A stretch of DNA of 64,000 nt from Atopomonas sediminilitoris (GCF_022601735.1 NZ_JAKUMM010000003.1:372001-436000); one strand, 5' to 3'. Counted from the stretch's first letter, positions 8,184 through 18,316 are shown. Program-made: numbers and translations. Notes: generated from the letters alone by a model not told the origin.

Positions 8184-10244
8184 ATGCTCGCCCCGATCGC
8201 CCACCGCGCCAATACCGCTGATCCGTACGCTTGGCTGGAAGAGCGCGACACCCCCGCCGTTTTGGCCTACCTCAACGCTGAAAACGCCTATTGGCAGCAT
8301 GCCCTCAGCGGCACCGAAGCCCTGCAACAGCAACTGTTTGAGGAAATTCGCGGGCGTATTCGCGAAACCGATTTGTCGCTGCCCATCCCACGCGGCAACT
8401 ACCTTTACTACCAACGCACCCGCGCCGGCGACGAACACCCGCGCTTGTATCGTTGCCTGCGCCAAGGCGACAGCCTTGAGGTCGACAGCCACAGCCAGAC
8501 CTTGCTGCTCGACCTTAATCAATTGGCCGATGAGCTGGGTGAGGACGGTTATTTAACCCTCGGCGATTACCAAATCAGCCCCGACCACCAGCAGCTGGCT
8601 TATAGCCTCGACTGCCAAGGCGATGAGGTGTACCGCCTGTTTGTGCGCGACTTAAGCGCTAACACCACTCGCGAAATCGAGCTAGCCGATGCCGACGGCA
8701 GCTTGGCTTGGGCGGCGGACAACCAGACGCTGTTTGCCCTGCGCTTGGATGCCAGCCATCGCCCGGCCTTTTTGCAGCGTATCGACGCCGACGGCACACA
8801 TCACTGCGTACACCACGAAGCCGACGAGCGTTTTTTCCTCAACCTTGCACGCAGTAGCGACGAGACCTTTCTAATCCTCACTGCCGCCAGCAAAACCAGT
8901 AGCGAATGCTGGCATCTGCCCGCACACACGCCGCAGGCGACATGGCAATGCCTCGCCCCGCGGCAGGCTGAGCACGAGTACTACGCCGATCACGGCCACT
9001 GGTGCGGGCAAGCCGGTTGGGTGATCCGCAGCAACCAAGCGGGCATCAACTTCGCGCTGTATGTCAGCGACAGCACCCGCAGCGCGTCGCAGCCGTGGCA
9101 GTGCGTGATCGCACACAATCCCGAGGTCATGCTCGAAGGCTTCACCCTGACGCAACAGGCGGCCATTCTGAGCTTGCGTGTAGCGGCGCTGACGCTATTG
9201 GAAGTCCACCGTCCTGCGCACGCGCCCGTGCGTGTCGAGCTGCCCGATGCCTTAGGCACGCTGGATGTGTTGGATGTGCTGGAGTACCACAGCCCAGTCG
9301 CACGCCTGCATTACCAGTCGCTCAACCGCCCGGCACAAGTACGCGCCTTAGACTTGCGCACCGATGAGCAAAGCGTACTCAAGCAAACGCCGGTCGAAGG
9401 CGGCTTTGCCCCAGAGGACTACCGCGTATGGCGCGAGTGGGCCACCGCCGCAGACGGCACGCGCATCCCCATCAGCTTGATCGCCAAGCCAGACACGCTC
9501 CAAGCACCTGCGCCACTGTATTTGTACGGTTACGGCGCCTACGGCGAATGCCTCGACCCTTGGTTCTCGCATGCGCGCTTAAGTCTGTTAGAGCGTGGGT
9601 TTGTCTTTGCCGTGGCGCATGTCCGTGGCGGTGGCGAAGGCGGTGAAGCTTGGTATCGCGCGGGCAAGCTCGCGCATAAAGCCAATAGCTTTAGTGACTT
9701 TATTGCCTGCGCCGAACACTTGATCCGCCAACAACTCACCCAGCCTCAGCAGCTGGTGATCGCCGGTGGCAGCGCCGGCGGCCTGCTGATTGGCAACGTG
9801 ATCAACCAACGGCCCGAGCTGTTTGCCGCAGCGATTGCCGATGTCCCCTTCGTCGATGTGCTCAACACCATGCGCCGGCCTGAGCTGCCGCTGACCGTGA
9901 CCGAATACGAAGAATGGGGCAACCCTGCCGAGGGCGAGGTAGCCGCCCGCTTAGCCAGCTATGCGCCCTATGAAAACGTCCACCCACAGCCTTACCCGGC
10001 CTTATGGATTACCGCCGGCTACCACGACACCCGCGTGCAGTACTGGGAGGCCGCCAAATGGCTGGCCAAACTGCGCGTCGCCCAACAAGGTGACGCGCCG
10101 CTGTACCTGAAGACCGACTTTGGCGCCGGTCACGGCGGGCAAAGCGGGCGCTATCAGGCCCTCAAAGAAGTGGCCTTGGAATATGCGTTTATCCTGCATA
10201 CCCTAAAGCTTGAGCCCACCCCCGCGCAGGAGCCCAGCGCATGA
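8184..10244 (+). CDS. ptrB: oligopeptidase B (S9 prolyl oligopeptidase family)
   Basis: 686 aa serine peptidase cleaving after Arg/Lys in short peptides. It has an N-terminal beta-propeller (to about residue 400) and a C-terminal alpha/beta hydrolase domain. The catalytic triad can be placed: Ser530 in GGSAGG, Asp615 in GYHDTRV and His650 in GAGHGGQSGRY. No signal peptide is seen, so it is cytosolic. The ATG at 8184 has GGAG 6 nt upstream; a TTG at 8169 is less likely. Its stop overlaps the following HNH gene by 4 nt (ATGA), suggesting coupled translation. Confidence 0.93.
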   Translation: MLAPIAHRANTADPYAWLEERDTPAVLAYLNAENAYWQHALSGTEALQQQLFEEIRGRIRETDLSLPIPRGNYLYYQRTRAGDEHPRLYRCLRQGDSLEVDSHSQTLLLDLNQLADELGEDGYLTLGDYQISPDHQQLAYSLDCQGDEVYRLFVRDLSANTTREIELADADGSLAWAADNQTLFALRLDASHRPAFLQRIDADGTHHCVHHEADERFFLNLARSSDETFLILTAASKTSSECWHLPAHTPQATWQCLAPRQAEHEYYADHGHWCGQAGWVIRSNQAGINFALYVSDSTRSASQPWQCVIAHNPEVMLEGFTLTQQAAILSLRVAALTLLEVHRPAHAPVRVELPDALGTLDVLDVLEYHSPVARLHYQSLNRPAQVRALDLRTDEQSVLKQTPVEGGFAPEDYRVWREWATAADGTRIPISLIAKPDTLQAPAPLYLYGYGAYGECLDPWFSHARLSLLERGFVFAVAHVRGGGEGGEAWYRAGKLAHKANSFSDFIACAEHLIRQQLTQPQQLVIAGGSAGGLLIGNVINQRPELFAAAIADVPFVDVLNTMRRPELPLTVTEYEEWGNPAEGEVAARLASYAPYENVHPQPYPALWITAGYHDTRVQYWEAAKWLAKLRVAQQGDAPLYLKTDFGAGHGGQSGRYQALKEVALEYAFILHTLKLEPTPAQEPSA

Positions 10245-10579
10245 GCAACAACCCGCACTCACACAGCTATCAAGCCCGCGAAAGTGGCTACCGCGAAAAA
10301 GCGCTAAAAATGTACCCACACATTTGTGGGCGTTGCGGACGTGAATTTATCGGTAAGCGCTTGCGTGAGTTGACCGTGCATCACCGCGACCACAACCACG
10401 ACAACAACCCAGAAGACGGCTCTAACTGGGAGTTATTGTGTTTGTTCTGTCACGACAACGAGCACCAGCGCCAAGTCGATGCCCACTACGCAACCAGTGA
10501 TGCCGGCAAAGGCGGCGCGGCGAAAACCACGCACAAGGCCTTTGCTGACTTAGCCAAGTTGATGGGTAAAGGTGAGTAA
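10241..10579 (+). CDS. yajD: HNH-type nuclease-like protein (YajD)
   Basis: 112 aa. Two CxxC pairs (Cys29/32 and Cys67/70) that should hold zinc flank an HH pair (His47-His48) and a downstream HDNEH, the treble-clef HNH pattern of YajD. Endonuclease activity is inferred from the fold only. It overlaps ptrB by 4 nt and is probably co-transcribed, without an obvious functional link. Confidence 0.85.
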   Translation: MSNNPHSHSYQARESGYREKALKMYPHICGRCGREFIGKRLRELTVHHRDHNHDNNPEDGSNWELLCLFCHDNEHQRQVDAHYATSDAGKGGAAKTTHKAFADLAKLMGKGE

Positions 10580-10612
10580 GCGCCGTTTGTTCTGCGCCCA
10601 AGGTGCGCTGAT

Positions 10613-10873
10613 TTAAGCGCGGCGCAAGCTCAATAGTTTGAGTGACAAGATGGTCGCCGCCAGCAGCAAGGTAATGCCGTTGGCCAAGATCAGCGCCCAG
10701 TCGCCGCGCACAACGCCATACACCAGCCAACAGGCCACGCCCGTGGTGAACAAGCTGTACATCCCCAACGACAAGCCTTGGGTATCACGCGTGCGGATGG
10801 TCAATACGGTTTGCGGTAAGAACGCCGCGGTGGTCAGCACCGCGGCAAGGTAGCCAATCCATTCCAAAGCCAT
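10613..10873 (-). CDS. SemiSWEET / PQ-loop sugar transporter
   Basis: 86 aa with three hydrophobic helices and the PQ motif (Pro20-Gln21) in the first. This is the single three-helix bundle of bacterial SemiSWEETs, which work as dimers moving small sugars such as sucrose or glucose down gradients. The substrate cannot be read from sequence. It lies 9 nt downstream of ycgN on the same strand and is probably co-transcribed with it. Confidence 0.85.
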   Translation of the reverse strand: MALEWIGYLAAVLTTAAFLPQTVLTIRTRDTQGLSLGMYSLFTTGVACWLVYGVVRGDWALILANGITLLLAATILSLKLLSLRRA

Positions 10874-10882
10874 GCTGCGTCC

Positions 10883-11332
10883 TTAGCCTGCGCGAAAAAT
10901 CAGATAGTCTTCCCAGTCGTCTTCAGCCACTTGGGTTTCGCTGAGCATACGCCCGCTTTGCGAAATGCGCGCCCCGTGCACCGCTTCTGGATCGCCGCAG
11001 ATCAGATGATGCCATGGCAGCAAGTCTTTACCTTCAGCCACCAAGCGATAGGCGCAGGTTGGCGGTAGCCACTTGAATTGATCGGCCTCGGCGGCAGTCA
11101 GCTGGATGCAGTCCGGCACGTGGGCACGGCGATTGGCGTAGTCGGTGCAGCGGCAACTGGTGGTATCCAACAACTTGCAGGCGATGCGGGTGTAGTACAC
11201 GCCACCGTCTTCTTCGTCTTCCAGCTTTTGCAGGCAGCACAAGCCGCAGCCGTCACACAAGGACTCCCACTCATCCTGATCCAGCTGGGCGAGCGGTTTA
11301 CGTTTCCAGAAAGGTTCGACCTTGGCTGCCAT
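10883..11332 (-). CDS. ycgN: YcgN-family Cys-cluster protein (UPF0260)
   Basis: 149 aa with the CxxCxxCC cluster (Cys26, 29, 32, 33) after [10 protein letters not shown], plus further Cys in CRCTDY, VPDC, TCAYR and LICGDPE, typical of UPF0260. A metal or iron-sulfur site is likely; the function is unknown. The ATG at 11332 is preferred over an in-frame GTG three codons upstream, but no clear ribosome site separates them. Confidence 0.85.
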   Translation of the reverse strand: MAAKVEPFWKRKPLAQLDQDEWESLCDGCGLCCLQKLEDEEDGGVYYTRIACKLLDTTSCRCTDYANRRAHVPDCIQLTAAEADQFKWLPPTCAYRLVAEGKDLLPWHHLICGDPEAVHGARISQSGRMLSETQVAEDDWEDYLIFRAG

Positions 11333-11483
11333 CACATCCACCCACGGCTAGAAAACGCGGCAGTCTACCGGCGCGCAGCCCACTCGCCAACTGCCCACTC
11401 CGCGTGCATGCGACAACCGGTCACATTCCCCTAGGGCAAGGTTTATCGAAAATGGATAAGGTTATAACTAATGGGATTAAAAA

Positions 11484-13592
11484 ATGTTCCGACGCAAAGC
11501 ACTCGTCAGCGCCTGCCTGCTGGCTACCTCACCGTGGCTAAGCGCACACGCCCAAGATGAGCAGACCCGCACCGTCGACGGCAGCGCCCCCCTGGTCATT
11601 CAATACAAAGCCAGCCCCAGCAACGCACGCCCAAGCGCCAAAGCCGCAGCACCGATCAGCGACGCCGCCGCCTGGCTGCGCAGCCGCCCTGAGGTGTCGT
11701 TTAGCCGCATGGGCGGGCATGGCTTAGACCCCGTCGTGCGCGGCCAAAGCCAGCAACGCCTAAGCACCCGCTTAGACGGCAGCAGCGTGCAAAACGCCTG
11801 CCCCAATCGCATGGACCCGGCCACCAGCTACGCCAGCCCCAATTTGTATGACCAACTGACCGTCATCGACGGCGGCAGCAGCGTAGCCTACAGCGGTGCC
11901 AGTGGCGCGCAACTGCTCTATGAGCGCAGCCGGCCGCACTTTAACCAAGCCGACGTACAGGGCAAGCTCGGCGCCAGCTACAGCAACAACGGCGTCAACA
12001 AGCAGACTTGGGCAGACTTAGCCGCCGGCGGCCAACAAGGCTATCTGCGTCTACAAGGCAGCCATGATGAGCTAGGCGACTATCACGACGGCGACGGCAA
12101 CCGCGTGCGCTCGGCCGCCGATTACACCACCGGCTATGCCGCCTTGGGCTTAACCCCCAACGAAGATATATGGCTTGAACTCAGTGGCGAGGCCGTGCGC
12201 GGCGAAGACATCAAGTACGCAGGCGCCGGTATGGATGCACCGCAAGCGGACGCCGACATTCTGCGCTTACGCGGCAGCGTGCAGTTGCATCAAGGCTGGT
12301 TCCATCAGGTCAACGGCGAGCTGTATCAAAGCCGCGCCAATCATGCGATGGACAACTACTCACTGCGCACACCCGCCAGCATGAAGATGCTCACCACCTC
12401 CAGTGCTGATGTCTGGGGCGGGCGCTTATCCGGCATCAGCCACCTTGAACGCGGCAAGCTGACCTTAGGCCTTGACCACGAAAACACCCGCAAGCAGGCC
12501 GACTCGTTCAGCGGCATGACCGCGATGACGCCCAGCGACCCGAGCACCTTGCAATACCTGACATGGCCCGACGCCGAGCTTGAGCAAACTGGCCTGTTTG
12601 CCGAGTGGGAGCAGCGCCTAGCCCAGCAACGCACATTTAAAGCCGGCTTGCGCGCTGAGCACTTTAGCGCCAGCGCCCATGATGGCGACCGTGCCCTGCG
12701 TATCGGCATGGCGGATCGCACACCGGATAACGTCTACCGTGCGGTATACGGCGATGACAGCAAGCGCAGCAGCACGTGGGACCTCGGCGGCTTCTTGCGT
12801 TTGGAGCAACAGCTCGACGCCCACCGCGTGTACGGCAACCTAAGCTCAACCGTGCGCCAGCCGGATGCCACCGAGCTGTACATCACGCGCCTACCCAACA
12901 GTGCGATGCCCGGCATGGTGATGAACGGCATGGAAAGCTGGGTCGGCAACCCCAACCTGAAATCTGAACGCCACAACCAGTTTGAACTCGGACTCGACAA
13001 TAGCGGCCGCAGCGGTTATCGCGTGAGCGCGTTTTACGACCGTGTCAGCGATTACATTTTGCGCGACCGCGCGCGCGGGCAAGACGGCGTTCTGGTCAAC
13101 AACACCAGCCTGACCATATACCGCAATGTCGACGCGATGCTGACCGGCGTTGAGGGCAGCGTGTGGCAACAACTCGGCGCGTGGAAGCTCGACGCCGGTT
13201 TGGCTTACACCTACGGGCGCAATCTCGACACCGATCGCCCGCTGGCGCAAATCGCGCCACTGGAGGGCAATGTTGGTGCTAGCTGGCAGCAGGCAGCGCT
13301 CACGCTTCAGGCGGTCAGTCGTTTTGCGGCACGGCAGACGCGCGTCGACGACGACACGCAAACCGGCAGCGCACAAGATGCCGGTGAAAGCTCGGGCTGG
13401 ATCACCCTTGACCTGAGCGCCAGCTATGCCTTGAGCAAAGACCTCACCGTCGCCACCGGTGTCGACAACCTGTTCGACCGCACCTATGCCTATCACGTCA
13501 GTCGCGCCAATGTGGACCCGTTTAATCCGCAAGCGGTGCGCGTCAACGAGCCAGGCCGTAGCGTGTGGTTAAAAACCCAGTGGCAGTTCTAA
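11484..13592 (+). CDS. oprC: TonB-dependent copper receptor OprC
   Basis: 702 aa outer-membrane transporter. It has a signal peptide (cleavage near AHA-QDE, about residue 23), a plug domain (about 50-150) and a 22-strand barrel ending in Phe. The copper site of Pseudomonas OprC is recognisable: CxxxM (Cys106, Met110 in ACPNRMDP) and HxM (His287, Met289). It should import copper using TonB energy. The gene stands alone. The upstream region holds a weak dyad TTATC-N7-GATAA (11443-11459) that could be an operator, but no copper-box consensus was seen. Confidence 0.93.
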   Translation: MFRRKALVSACLLATSPWLSAHAQDEQTRTVDGSAPLVIQYKASPSNARPSAKAAAPISDAAAWLRSRPEVSFSRMGGHGLDPVVRGQSQQRLSTRLDGSSVQNACPNRMDPATSYASPNLYDQLTVIDGGSSVAYSGASGAQLLYERSRPHFNQADVQGKLGASYSNNGVNKQTWADLAAGGQQGYLRLQGSHDELGDYHDGDGNRVRSAADYTTGYAALGLTPNEDIWLELSGEAVRGEDIKYAGAGMDAPQADADILRLRGSVQLHQGWFHQVNGELYQSRANHAMDNYSLRTPASMKMLTTSSADVWGGRLSGISHLERGKLTLGLDHENTRKQADSFSGMTAMTPSDPSTLQYLTWPDAELEQTGLFAEWEQRLAQQRTFKAGLRAEHFSASAHDGDRALRIGMADRTPDNVYRAVYGDDSKRSSTWDLGGFLRLEQQLDAHRVYGNLSSTVRQPDATELYITRLPNSAMPGMVMNGMESWVGNPNLKSERHNQFELGLDNSGRSGYRVSAFYDRVSDYILRDRARGQDGVLVNNTSLTIYRNVDAMLTGVEGSVWQQLGAWKLDAGLAYTYGRNLDTDRPLAQIAPLEGNVGASWQQAALTLQAVSRFAARQTRVDDDTQTGSAQDAGESSGWITLDLSASYALSKDLTVATGVDNLFDRTYAYHVSRANVDPFNPQAVRVNEPGRSVWLKTQWQF

Positions 13593-13628
13593 AGCAGCGC
13601 AAAACGCGCTAACGCGATACGACAAACC

Positions 13629-13662
13629 AACAACCGCGCCGCTGACTGCGGCGCGTGTTGTT
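13629..13662. terminator. convergent hairpin between oprC and ycgL
   Basis: Arms 13629-13642 and 13648-13662 pair over 14 bp with one bulged base around the loop TGACT. It lies between the converging oprC and ycgL genes. No strong U-run is seen. Confidence 0.6.
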
Positions 13663-13680
13663 ACACAACCAGTCACCGCC

Positions 13681-13980
13681 TTACAGCGGATCGTTCATCC
13701 GCAGCAGCTCTTCGGGCAGGTGTTCGATGTACTCGTCTTCAGCAGGCGGCATTTGTAGGTGAAAGCCCTGCTTGGCGATGTTATCCAGCACCACCGTGCT
13801 GTCTTCACGCGCCAACTTGCGCTCCGGCGTCAGCAGCATATCGAGCACGTGTTGCGTGCCGCCAAAGGCTTTGAGCAACGCCTCCGGCACTTTCTCGAGG
13901 CCGCCGCGCTTGTCCACGTAGAGGTACATCTCGTTCTTTTTGCGCGATTTATAAATCGAAATAATGCGTTTTTCACTCAT
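13681..13980 (-). CDS. ycgL: YcgL domain protein
   Basis: 99 aa small cytosolic protein of the YcgL family (starts [22 protein letters not shown]). The structure is known for E. coli YcgL but no activity is established. It overlaps the end of rnd by 4 nt, the usual rnd-ycgL pairing in pseudomonads, so a link to RNA metabolism is possible but unproven. Confidence 0.88.
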   Translation of the reverse strand: MSEKRIISIYKSRKKNEMYLYVDKRGGLEKVPEALLKAFGGTQHVLDMLLTPERKLAREDSTVVLDNIAKQGFHLQMPPAEDEYIEHLPEELLRMNDPL

Positions 13981-15107
13981 ACCACTTCACCTTCAAGCTC
14001 GGCCAGCAAGCGCTCGCCAAGTAACTCTTTACGCCAGCCGCCAAAGTCAGCGGGCAACGTGTAATGACCGGTTTTATAACCACTGCGCAACAGGCCTTCT
14101 ACCGCCCTTTTACGCAGCATGATTTCAGGCGCCATGCCTTGGGCCTCCGCCTCGGCTTTGCCAATGGCGCGCAAGCGTTTTAACAACCCAGTCACCTCCG
14201 GCCCCATCGGCGCTTCCAAGCTTGGCGGCCACTGTTCCTGCGGCAGCGCTTGAGCATCTGCAATAATTTTGAGCAGGGTTTCGCCATCCTGGCGCACGGT
14301 GCGCGGATGCATATCTTCTACCCGTGCCAAGGCCACCAAGTTGTCCGGCTGAAAACGCGCCAACGGCCACAGCGAGCGCTCGCGCAGCAAGCGATTACGC
14401 GCCTGATTCCGCCGGCGGGCTTCGGTTTCGCGCCAATGACACAGCTCACGCAGTACCGCTAATTGCTGCGGGCGCAGCTTCCACGCCAATTTGGCGTCTT
14501 GATAAGCCACACGCGGGTCTTTGTGCTCGCGGGCATTGGCCAACAAATCCGCGCCATCGCTCATCAACCACGCGCGCTTTTGCGCGGACAGCTGTTGTTC
14601 TAGGGCCTCGTACAGTTCAAATAAATGCAGGGTATCTTCGGCGGCATAGCTGATTTGCGTCGGGCTTAGCGGGCGCTGCAACCAGTCCGAACGGGTTTCC
14701 CCTTTGGGCAGCTCGAGCCCCAGCACACCGTGCACTAAGCGGGCATAGCCCATGGAGTGGCCTAAGCCTAAAAATGCTGCGGCTAATTGCGTATCAAATA
14801 AAGGCTCTGGCAGGGCATTGCACAGGCGCATTAAGACTTCTAAGTCTTCACTGCACGAATGCAGCACTTTCAGGGTGTCGGCGCTTTCTAGCCACGCCGC
14901 AAACGGCTGCCAGGCGCTGATCGGTAACGGGTCAAGCAGCCAAACCGTTTTACCATCGCTCAGCTGAATCAGCCCAGCCTCGGGGTAAAAGGTTTCGGTG
15001 CGCATAAATTCAGTGTCCAGCGCCAGCACCGGCAGTGTGTGCCAATGCGCGCACGCTGCGTTTAAAGCTTGATCGTCGGTGATCCAGCGAATATCCGTGG
15101 TCGCCAC
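13977..15107 (-). CDS. rnd: ribonuclease D
   Basis: 376 aa 3'-5' exoribonuclease that trims tRNA precursors and other small RNAs. The DEDD exonuclease domain begins with Asp31 and Glu33 (LALDTEFMR); helicase-and-RNase-D C-terminal (HRDC) regions follow from about residue 205. Length agrees with E. coli RNase D (375 aa). It is transcribed with ycgL. Confidence 0.93.
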   Translation of the reverse strand: MATTDIRWITDDQALNAACAHWHTLPVLALDTEFMRTETFYPEAGLIQLSDGKTVWLLDPLPISAWQPFAAWLESADTLKVLHSCSEDLEVLMRLCNALPEPLFDTQLAAAFLGLGHSMGYARLVHGVLGLELPKGETRSDWLQRPLSPTQISYAAEDTLHLFELYEALEQQLSAQKRAWLMSDGADLLANAREHKDPRVAYQDAKLAWKLRPQQLAVLRELCHWRETEARRRNQARNRLLRERSLWPLARFQPDNLVALARVEDMHPRTVRQDGETLLKIIADAQALPQEQWPPSLEAPMGPEVTGLLKRLRAIGKAEAEAQGMAPEIMLRKRAVEGLLRSGYKTGHYTLPADFGGWRKELLGERLLAELEGEVV

Positions 15108-15319
15108 GGTGTTCTCCTTGAGGTTGTCAGTCAGCGCAACCGCCTAAATGGCAACGCCGCGTGTGCTAAGCATTGTCTATCCAAGCCCTACGCGCACGCA
15201 AAAAGCGGCGATTATACAGACTGCGCGGCACAAGACTTGCCCGCAGCGCGATGGCTGCTTAACCTTGAGCCCGCGCTATAACAACAATTCAATACCGCTT
15301 AAACCTCAAGGATGCCCCT

Positions 15320-16381
15320 ATGCTGCGCGCGCTTGCTTACCTCGGTTTGCTGCTTTTAATTCCCGCCGGCTACCTCACGCTGACTCCCTCTCCCATCAAC
15401 GCGGCCTACTGGCAAGCCCCCGTGGCGCCAGCGATGACAGGCGTGATGGAACCCAACGACACCCTGATGAAAGCTGAGCTCTTAGCGCTGGGGCAAATAC
15501 ACGGCCCCGAAGACACCGCTGTCGATAGCCAAGGCCGCGTTTATGCAGGACTCGAAGATGGCCGCATCATCCGTTTGGACGACCAAGGCCAAGCAACCGA
15601 TTGGGTCAACACCGGAGGCCGCCCATTGGGCATGGACTTTGCCGCAGACGGCCACCTAATCGTGGCGGACGCGTGGAAGGGCTTACTGAAAATCAGTCCG
15701 CAAGGTGAGATCAGCGTGCTCAGCCAAGAGGCCGACGGCCTCGCCTTTGCGTTCACCGACGATCTAGATATCGCCAGCGACGGCAAGATTTACTTTTCCG
15801 ATGCCTCGAGCAAATTCAACCAGCCAGACTACCTACTGGACTTGCTCGAAGCCCGTCCGCATGGCCGTCTGTTGATGTTCGATCCTGCAACAAACAGCAC
15901 CAGCGTCTTGCTCGACGGCCTGTACTTCGCCAACGGTGTGGCCTTATCGCAAAACGAAGACTTTGTGCTGGTCAACGAAACCTACCGCTACCGCATCACC
16001 CGCTATTGGCTAAAGGGTGAACGTGCCGGCGAGAGCGAGGTGTTTATCGACAACCTGCCGGGCATGCCGGATAACCTGCAAGGCGACCGTGCTGGCACCT
16101 TCTGGGTTGCGTTACCGACACCACGCAAAGCCGATGCCGACTTTTTGCATCAGCATCCCTGGCTTAAAGAACAACTGGCCAAGCTGCCGCGCGCCTTTTG
16201 GCCTAAGGCGCAAAAATACGGTTTAGCCATCGCCCTCAACGAGCAAGGCGAGATCATTCACAGCCTGCACGATACCTCCGGCACGCACCTGCGCATGATC
16301 ACCTCGGTTAAGCCAGTCGGCGACTACCTGTATTTCGGCAGTCTCGATAACGACCGCATCGGCAAGCTGCCCAAGCCCTAA
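15320..16381 (+). CDS. SMP-30 / strictosidine-synthase-like beta-propeller protein
   Basis: 353 aa. An N-terminal hydrophobic segment (about 3-22) suggests export or membrane anchoring. The rest is a six-bladed propeller of the SMP-30/gluconolactonase and strictosidine-synthase-like (APMAP) type, with NGVALS and GMPDNL motifs. Members include lactonases and arylesterases, so a periplasmic esterase or lactonase is plausible; the substrate is unknown. It is a monocistronic gene divergent from rnd and convergent with the acyltransferase. Confidence 0.75.
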   Translation: MLRALAYLGLLLLIPAGYLTLTPSPINAAYWQAPVAPAMTGVMEPNDTLMKAELLALGQIHGPEDTAVDSQGRVYAGLEDGRIIRLDDQGQATDWVNTGGRPLGMDFAADGHLIVADAWKGLLKISPQGEISVLSQEADGLAFAFTDDLDIASDGKIYFSDASSKFNQPDYLLDLLEARPHGRLLMFDPATNSTSVLLDGLYFANGVALSQNEDFVLVNETYRYRITRYWLKGERAGESEVFIDNLPGMPDNLQGDRAGTFWVALPTPRKADADFLHQHPWLKEQLAKLPRAFWPKAQKYGLAIALNEQGEIIHSLHDTSGTHLRMITSVKPVGDYLYFGSLDNDRIGKLPKP

Positions 16382-16404
16382 TCGGTTCGCCGGCAGCGCG
16401 AGTG

Positions 16405-17142
16405 TTAATTCGCGTTGTCGGCCAGTAACGCCTGCATTTGCTGCTCGACCTGCCCCATCAGCTCACGATAAGCCCGTCCGGGGTAATCGCGGCTATCCAG
16501 CGGCTGGCCAATATGCACTTCGACTTCTTGACCTAAGTTCAGCGCATGGCTGCCCGCCGGCAGTACTTTGTGCACGCCCTTAATCACCACCGGCACCACA
16601 ATGGCCTCGGTTTGCGCGGCAAGCATAAAGCCGCCACGTTTAAGCGGCTGCAACTGCCCATTCGGGGAGCGCGTGCCCTCCGGCGCCATCCACAGCACGA
16701 TGCCCTGCTCCATCAACGCCTTGGCTTTATCCAGATCACGCTTGGCCTGCTGACGATTGTCGCGGTCCAACGCGGGGTTATTGCAGGCGCGAATAGCGCG
16801 ACCAAAAAAGGGAATTTTGTACAGCTCTTGCTTGGCCAGCATGCGCACTGAACCGGGCACGGCCACCAAGGTCATGGGAATATCGTAATGACTGGAGTGA
16901 TTGCACATCAGCATGTAACGGCGGCCATCGTTGAAGTTGGGCACCTCACCAAAGCGCTGCCAGCGGATACCCACCAACTTGATCACCACCTCGGCCCAAC
17001 CGTGCATGGCGCTGTCAGCGGTACGCTGACTAACCGGCCCAAACCAACTCAGCACAATCACCCGCGCGCAACACCACAAGGTGTACCCCACTGTGGCCAA
17101 CTTGACCCACTGCCGCATCCACCAACCGGCACTTCGCACCAT
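16405..17142 (-). CDS. 1-acyl-glycerol-3-phosphate acyltransferase family protein
   Basis: 245 aa PlsC-type acyltransferase. The HX4D motif is present in NHSSHYD, and the phosphate-binding EGTRS motif in APEGTRSP. An N-terminal hydrophobic stretch (about 10-35) suggests membrane attachment. It probably acylates lysophosphatidic acid, though many pseudomonad paralogues have other lipid acceptors. A terminal Gln-rich stretch follows the domain. Confidence 0.85.
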   Translation of the reverse strand: MVRSAGWWMRQWVKLATVGYTLWCCARVIVLSWFGPVSQRTADSAMHGWAEVVIKLVGIRWQRFGEVPNFNDGRRYMLMCNHSSHYDIPMTLVAVPGSVRMLAKQELYKIPFFGRAIRACNNPALDRDNRQQAKRDLDKAKALMEQGIVLWMAPEGTRSPNGQLQPLKRGGFMLAAQTEAIVVPVVIKGVHKVLPAGSHALNLGQEVEVHIGQPLDSRDYPGRAYRELMGQVEQQMQALLADNAN

Positions 17143-17239
17143 TACTGCGCTCCTTGAACACTCGCCACAGGCCTGCCCCTCAGACCCACAATGGGATTAG
17201 GATGTTCCCTACGCCGCCCACGACACAGGAATTGCACCG

Positions 17240-18088
17240 ATGCCTTTGCTGCAACTGCTAAGCGCCGCCCAGTTGGTTAGCCACTTGGATGATCCACAGT
17301 GGGTCATTGTCGATTGCCGCTTCAGCTTAGAAGCCCCAGAGCGCGGCGCCCAAGCCTATCAACAAGGCCACATCCCCGGCAGCCATTACGCCCACTTGGA
17401 TCGTGACCTTTCTAGCCCTGTTATCGCCGGAAAAACCGGACGCCACCCGCTCCCCACCCAAGCCCAGCTTGACGCCCTGTTTCAACGCTTAAACCTTGAG
17501 ACTGATAGCCATGTCGTACTGTATGACGATGGCAACGGCGCCTTTGCCAGTCGTTTATGGTGGTTGCTGGCTTGGCAAGGCAAAACCCAGCTGTATCTAC
17601 TTAACGGCGGCCTTGCCGCATGGCAAAAGGCAGGGCTTGCCCTGAGTCACGCGCTGCCCGAACAAGGACGCGGTCAATTTATCGGCCACGCACACAAGGA
17701 TTGGTTAGTCAGCGCTGATACGCTGCAGCAGGCACTGCATAGCGAACAACGCCCTACCTTGCTAGACGCCCGTGCATTACCGCGCTTTCGCGGCGATGTC
17801 GAACCGCTCGACCCCGTGGCCGGGCACATCCCGCATGCGCAGTGCCTCCCCTTTACCGACAACCTCGACAGCGACGGTTATTGGTTACCCGCCGCCACCT
17901 TGCGCCAGCGCCTAGAGCCCTTAGCCGGTGATACGTCGGCCTGCGTCTGCTACTGCGGCTCAGGTGTCACCGCCTGCCACAACATTGCCGCCTTTGCCTT
18001 GGCTGGCCTTGCGCTACCGCGCTTATACGCCGGTTCTTGGAGCGAGTGGATTTGCGACTCACAGCGGCCAGTGGCGCGCGGTGACTAA
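17240..18088 (+). CDS. sseA: 3-mercaptopyruvate / thiosulfate sulfurtransferase
   Basis: 282 aa with tandem rhodanese domains. The catalytic loop CGSGVT (Cys239-Thr244) fits mercaptopyruvate sulfurtransferase better than thiosulfate rhodanese. The ARALPRFRG and AGHIPHA motifs before it are typical of SseA. It transfers sulfane sulfur to cyanide or thiols in the cytosol. A repeat-rich non-coding region follows it. Confidence 0.88.
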   Translation: MPLLQLLSAAQLVSHLDDPQWVIVDCRFSLEAPERGAQAYQQGHIPGSHYAHLDRDLSSPVIAGKTGRHPLPTQAQLDALFQRLNLETDSHVVLYDDGNGAFASRLWWLLAWQGKTQLYLLNGGLAAWQKAGLALSHALPEQGRGQFIGHAHKDWLVSADTLQQALHSEQRPTLLDARALPRFRGDVEPLDPVAGHIPHAQCLPFTDNLDSDGYWLPAATLRQRLEPLAGDTSACVCYCGSGVTACHNIAAFALAGLALPRLYAGSWSEWICDSQRPVARGD

Positions 18089-18147
18089 ACGGCTGCCCGC
18101 GCGGATGCTCTACTGTGATTGGGCCTAAGGCGACACCCGTCTTATTA

Positions 18148-18243
18148 CGGCACTATCCAGTCACAGCACTATCCAATCACGGCACTATCTAATCACGGCA
18201 CCGCCCAATCACAGCACTATCCAATCGCAGCACCGCCCAATCG
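18148..18243. repeat. six tandem 16-bp repeats
   Basis: Units at 18148, 18164, 18180, 18196, 18212 and 18228, each exactly 16 nt, with consensus CRGCACYRYCYARTCR; a seventh starts (CGG) and decays. No spacers, so not CRISPR. The unit is not a multiple of three, so it is not a protein repeat. Role unknown; copy-number variation is likely. Confidence 0.9.
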
Positions 18244-18272
18244 CGGTGTTCTGCCGTGCGCGCAACCTCGCC

Positions 18273-18316
18273 CACTAGGCGGCGTCTCTCGCTGGCGGCG
18301 CTCCGTGCGCCTAGTG
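18273..18316. repeat. 9-bp inverted repeat with 26-nt spacer
   Basis: CACTAGGCG (18273-18281) and CGCCTAGTG (18308-18316) are exact reverse complements; the spacer is itself GC-rich and can pair further. It could end the sseA transcript or be a remnant of a REP-like element. No flanking mobile gene is seen. Confidence 0.65.

Noticed and set aside
12891..13532. 213-codon antisense frame opposite oprC
   Set aside because: It is a shadow of the receptor gene with no ribosome site or family resemblance.
18148..18243. Tandem repeats as a CRISPR array
   Set aside because: Units follow each other directly without spacers and no cas gene is near.
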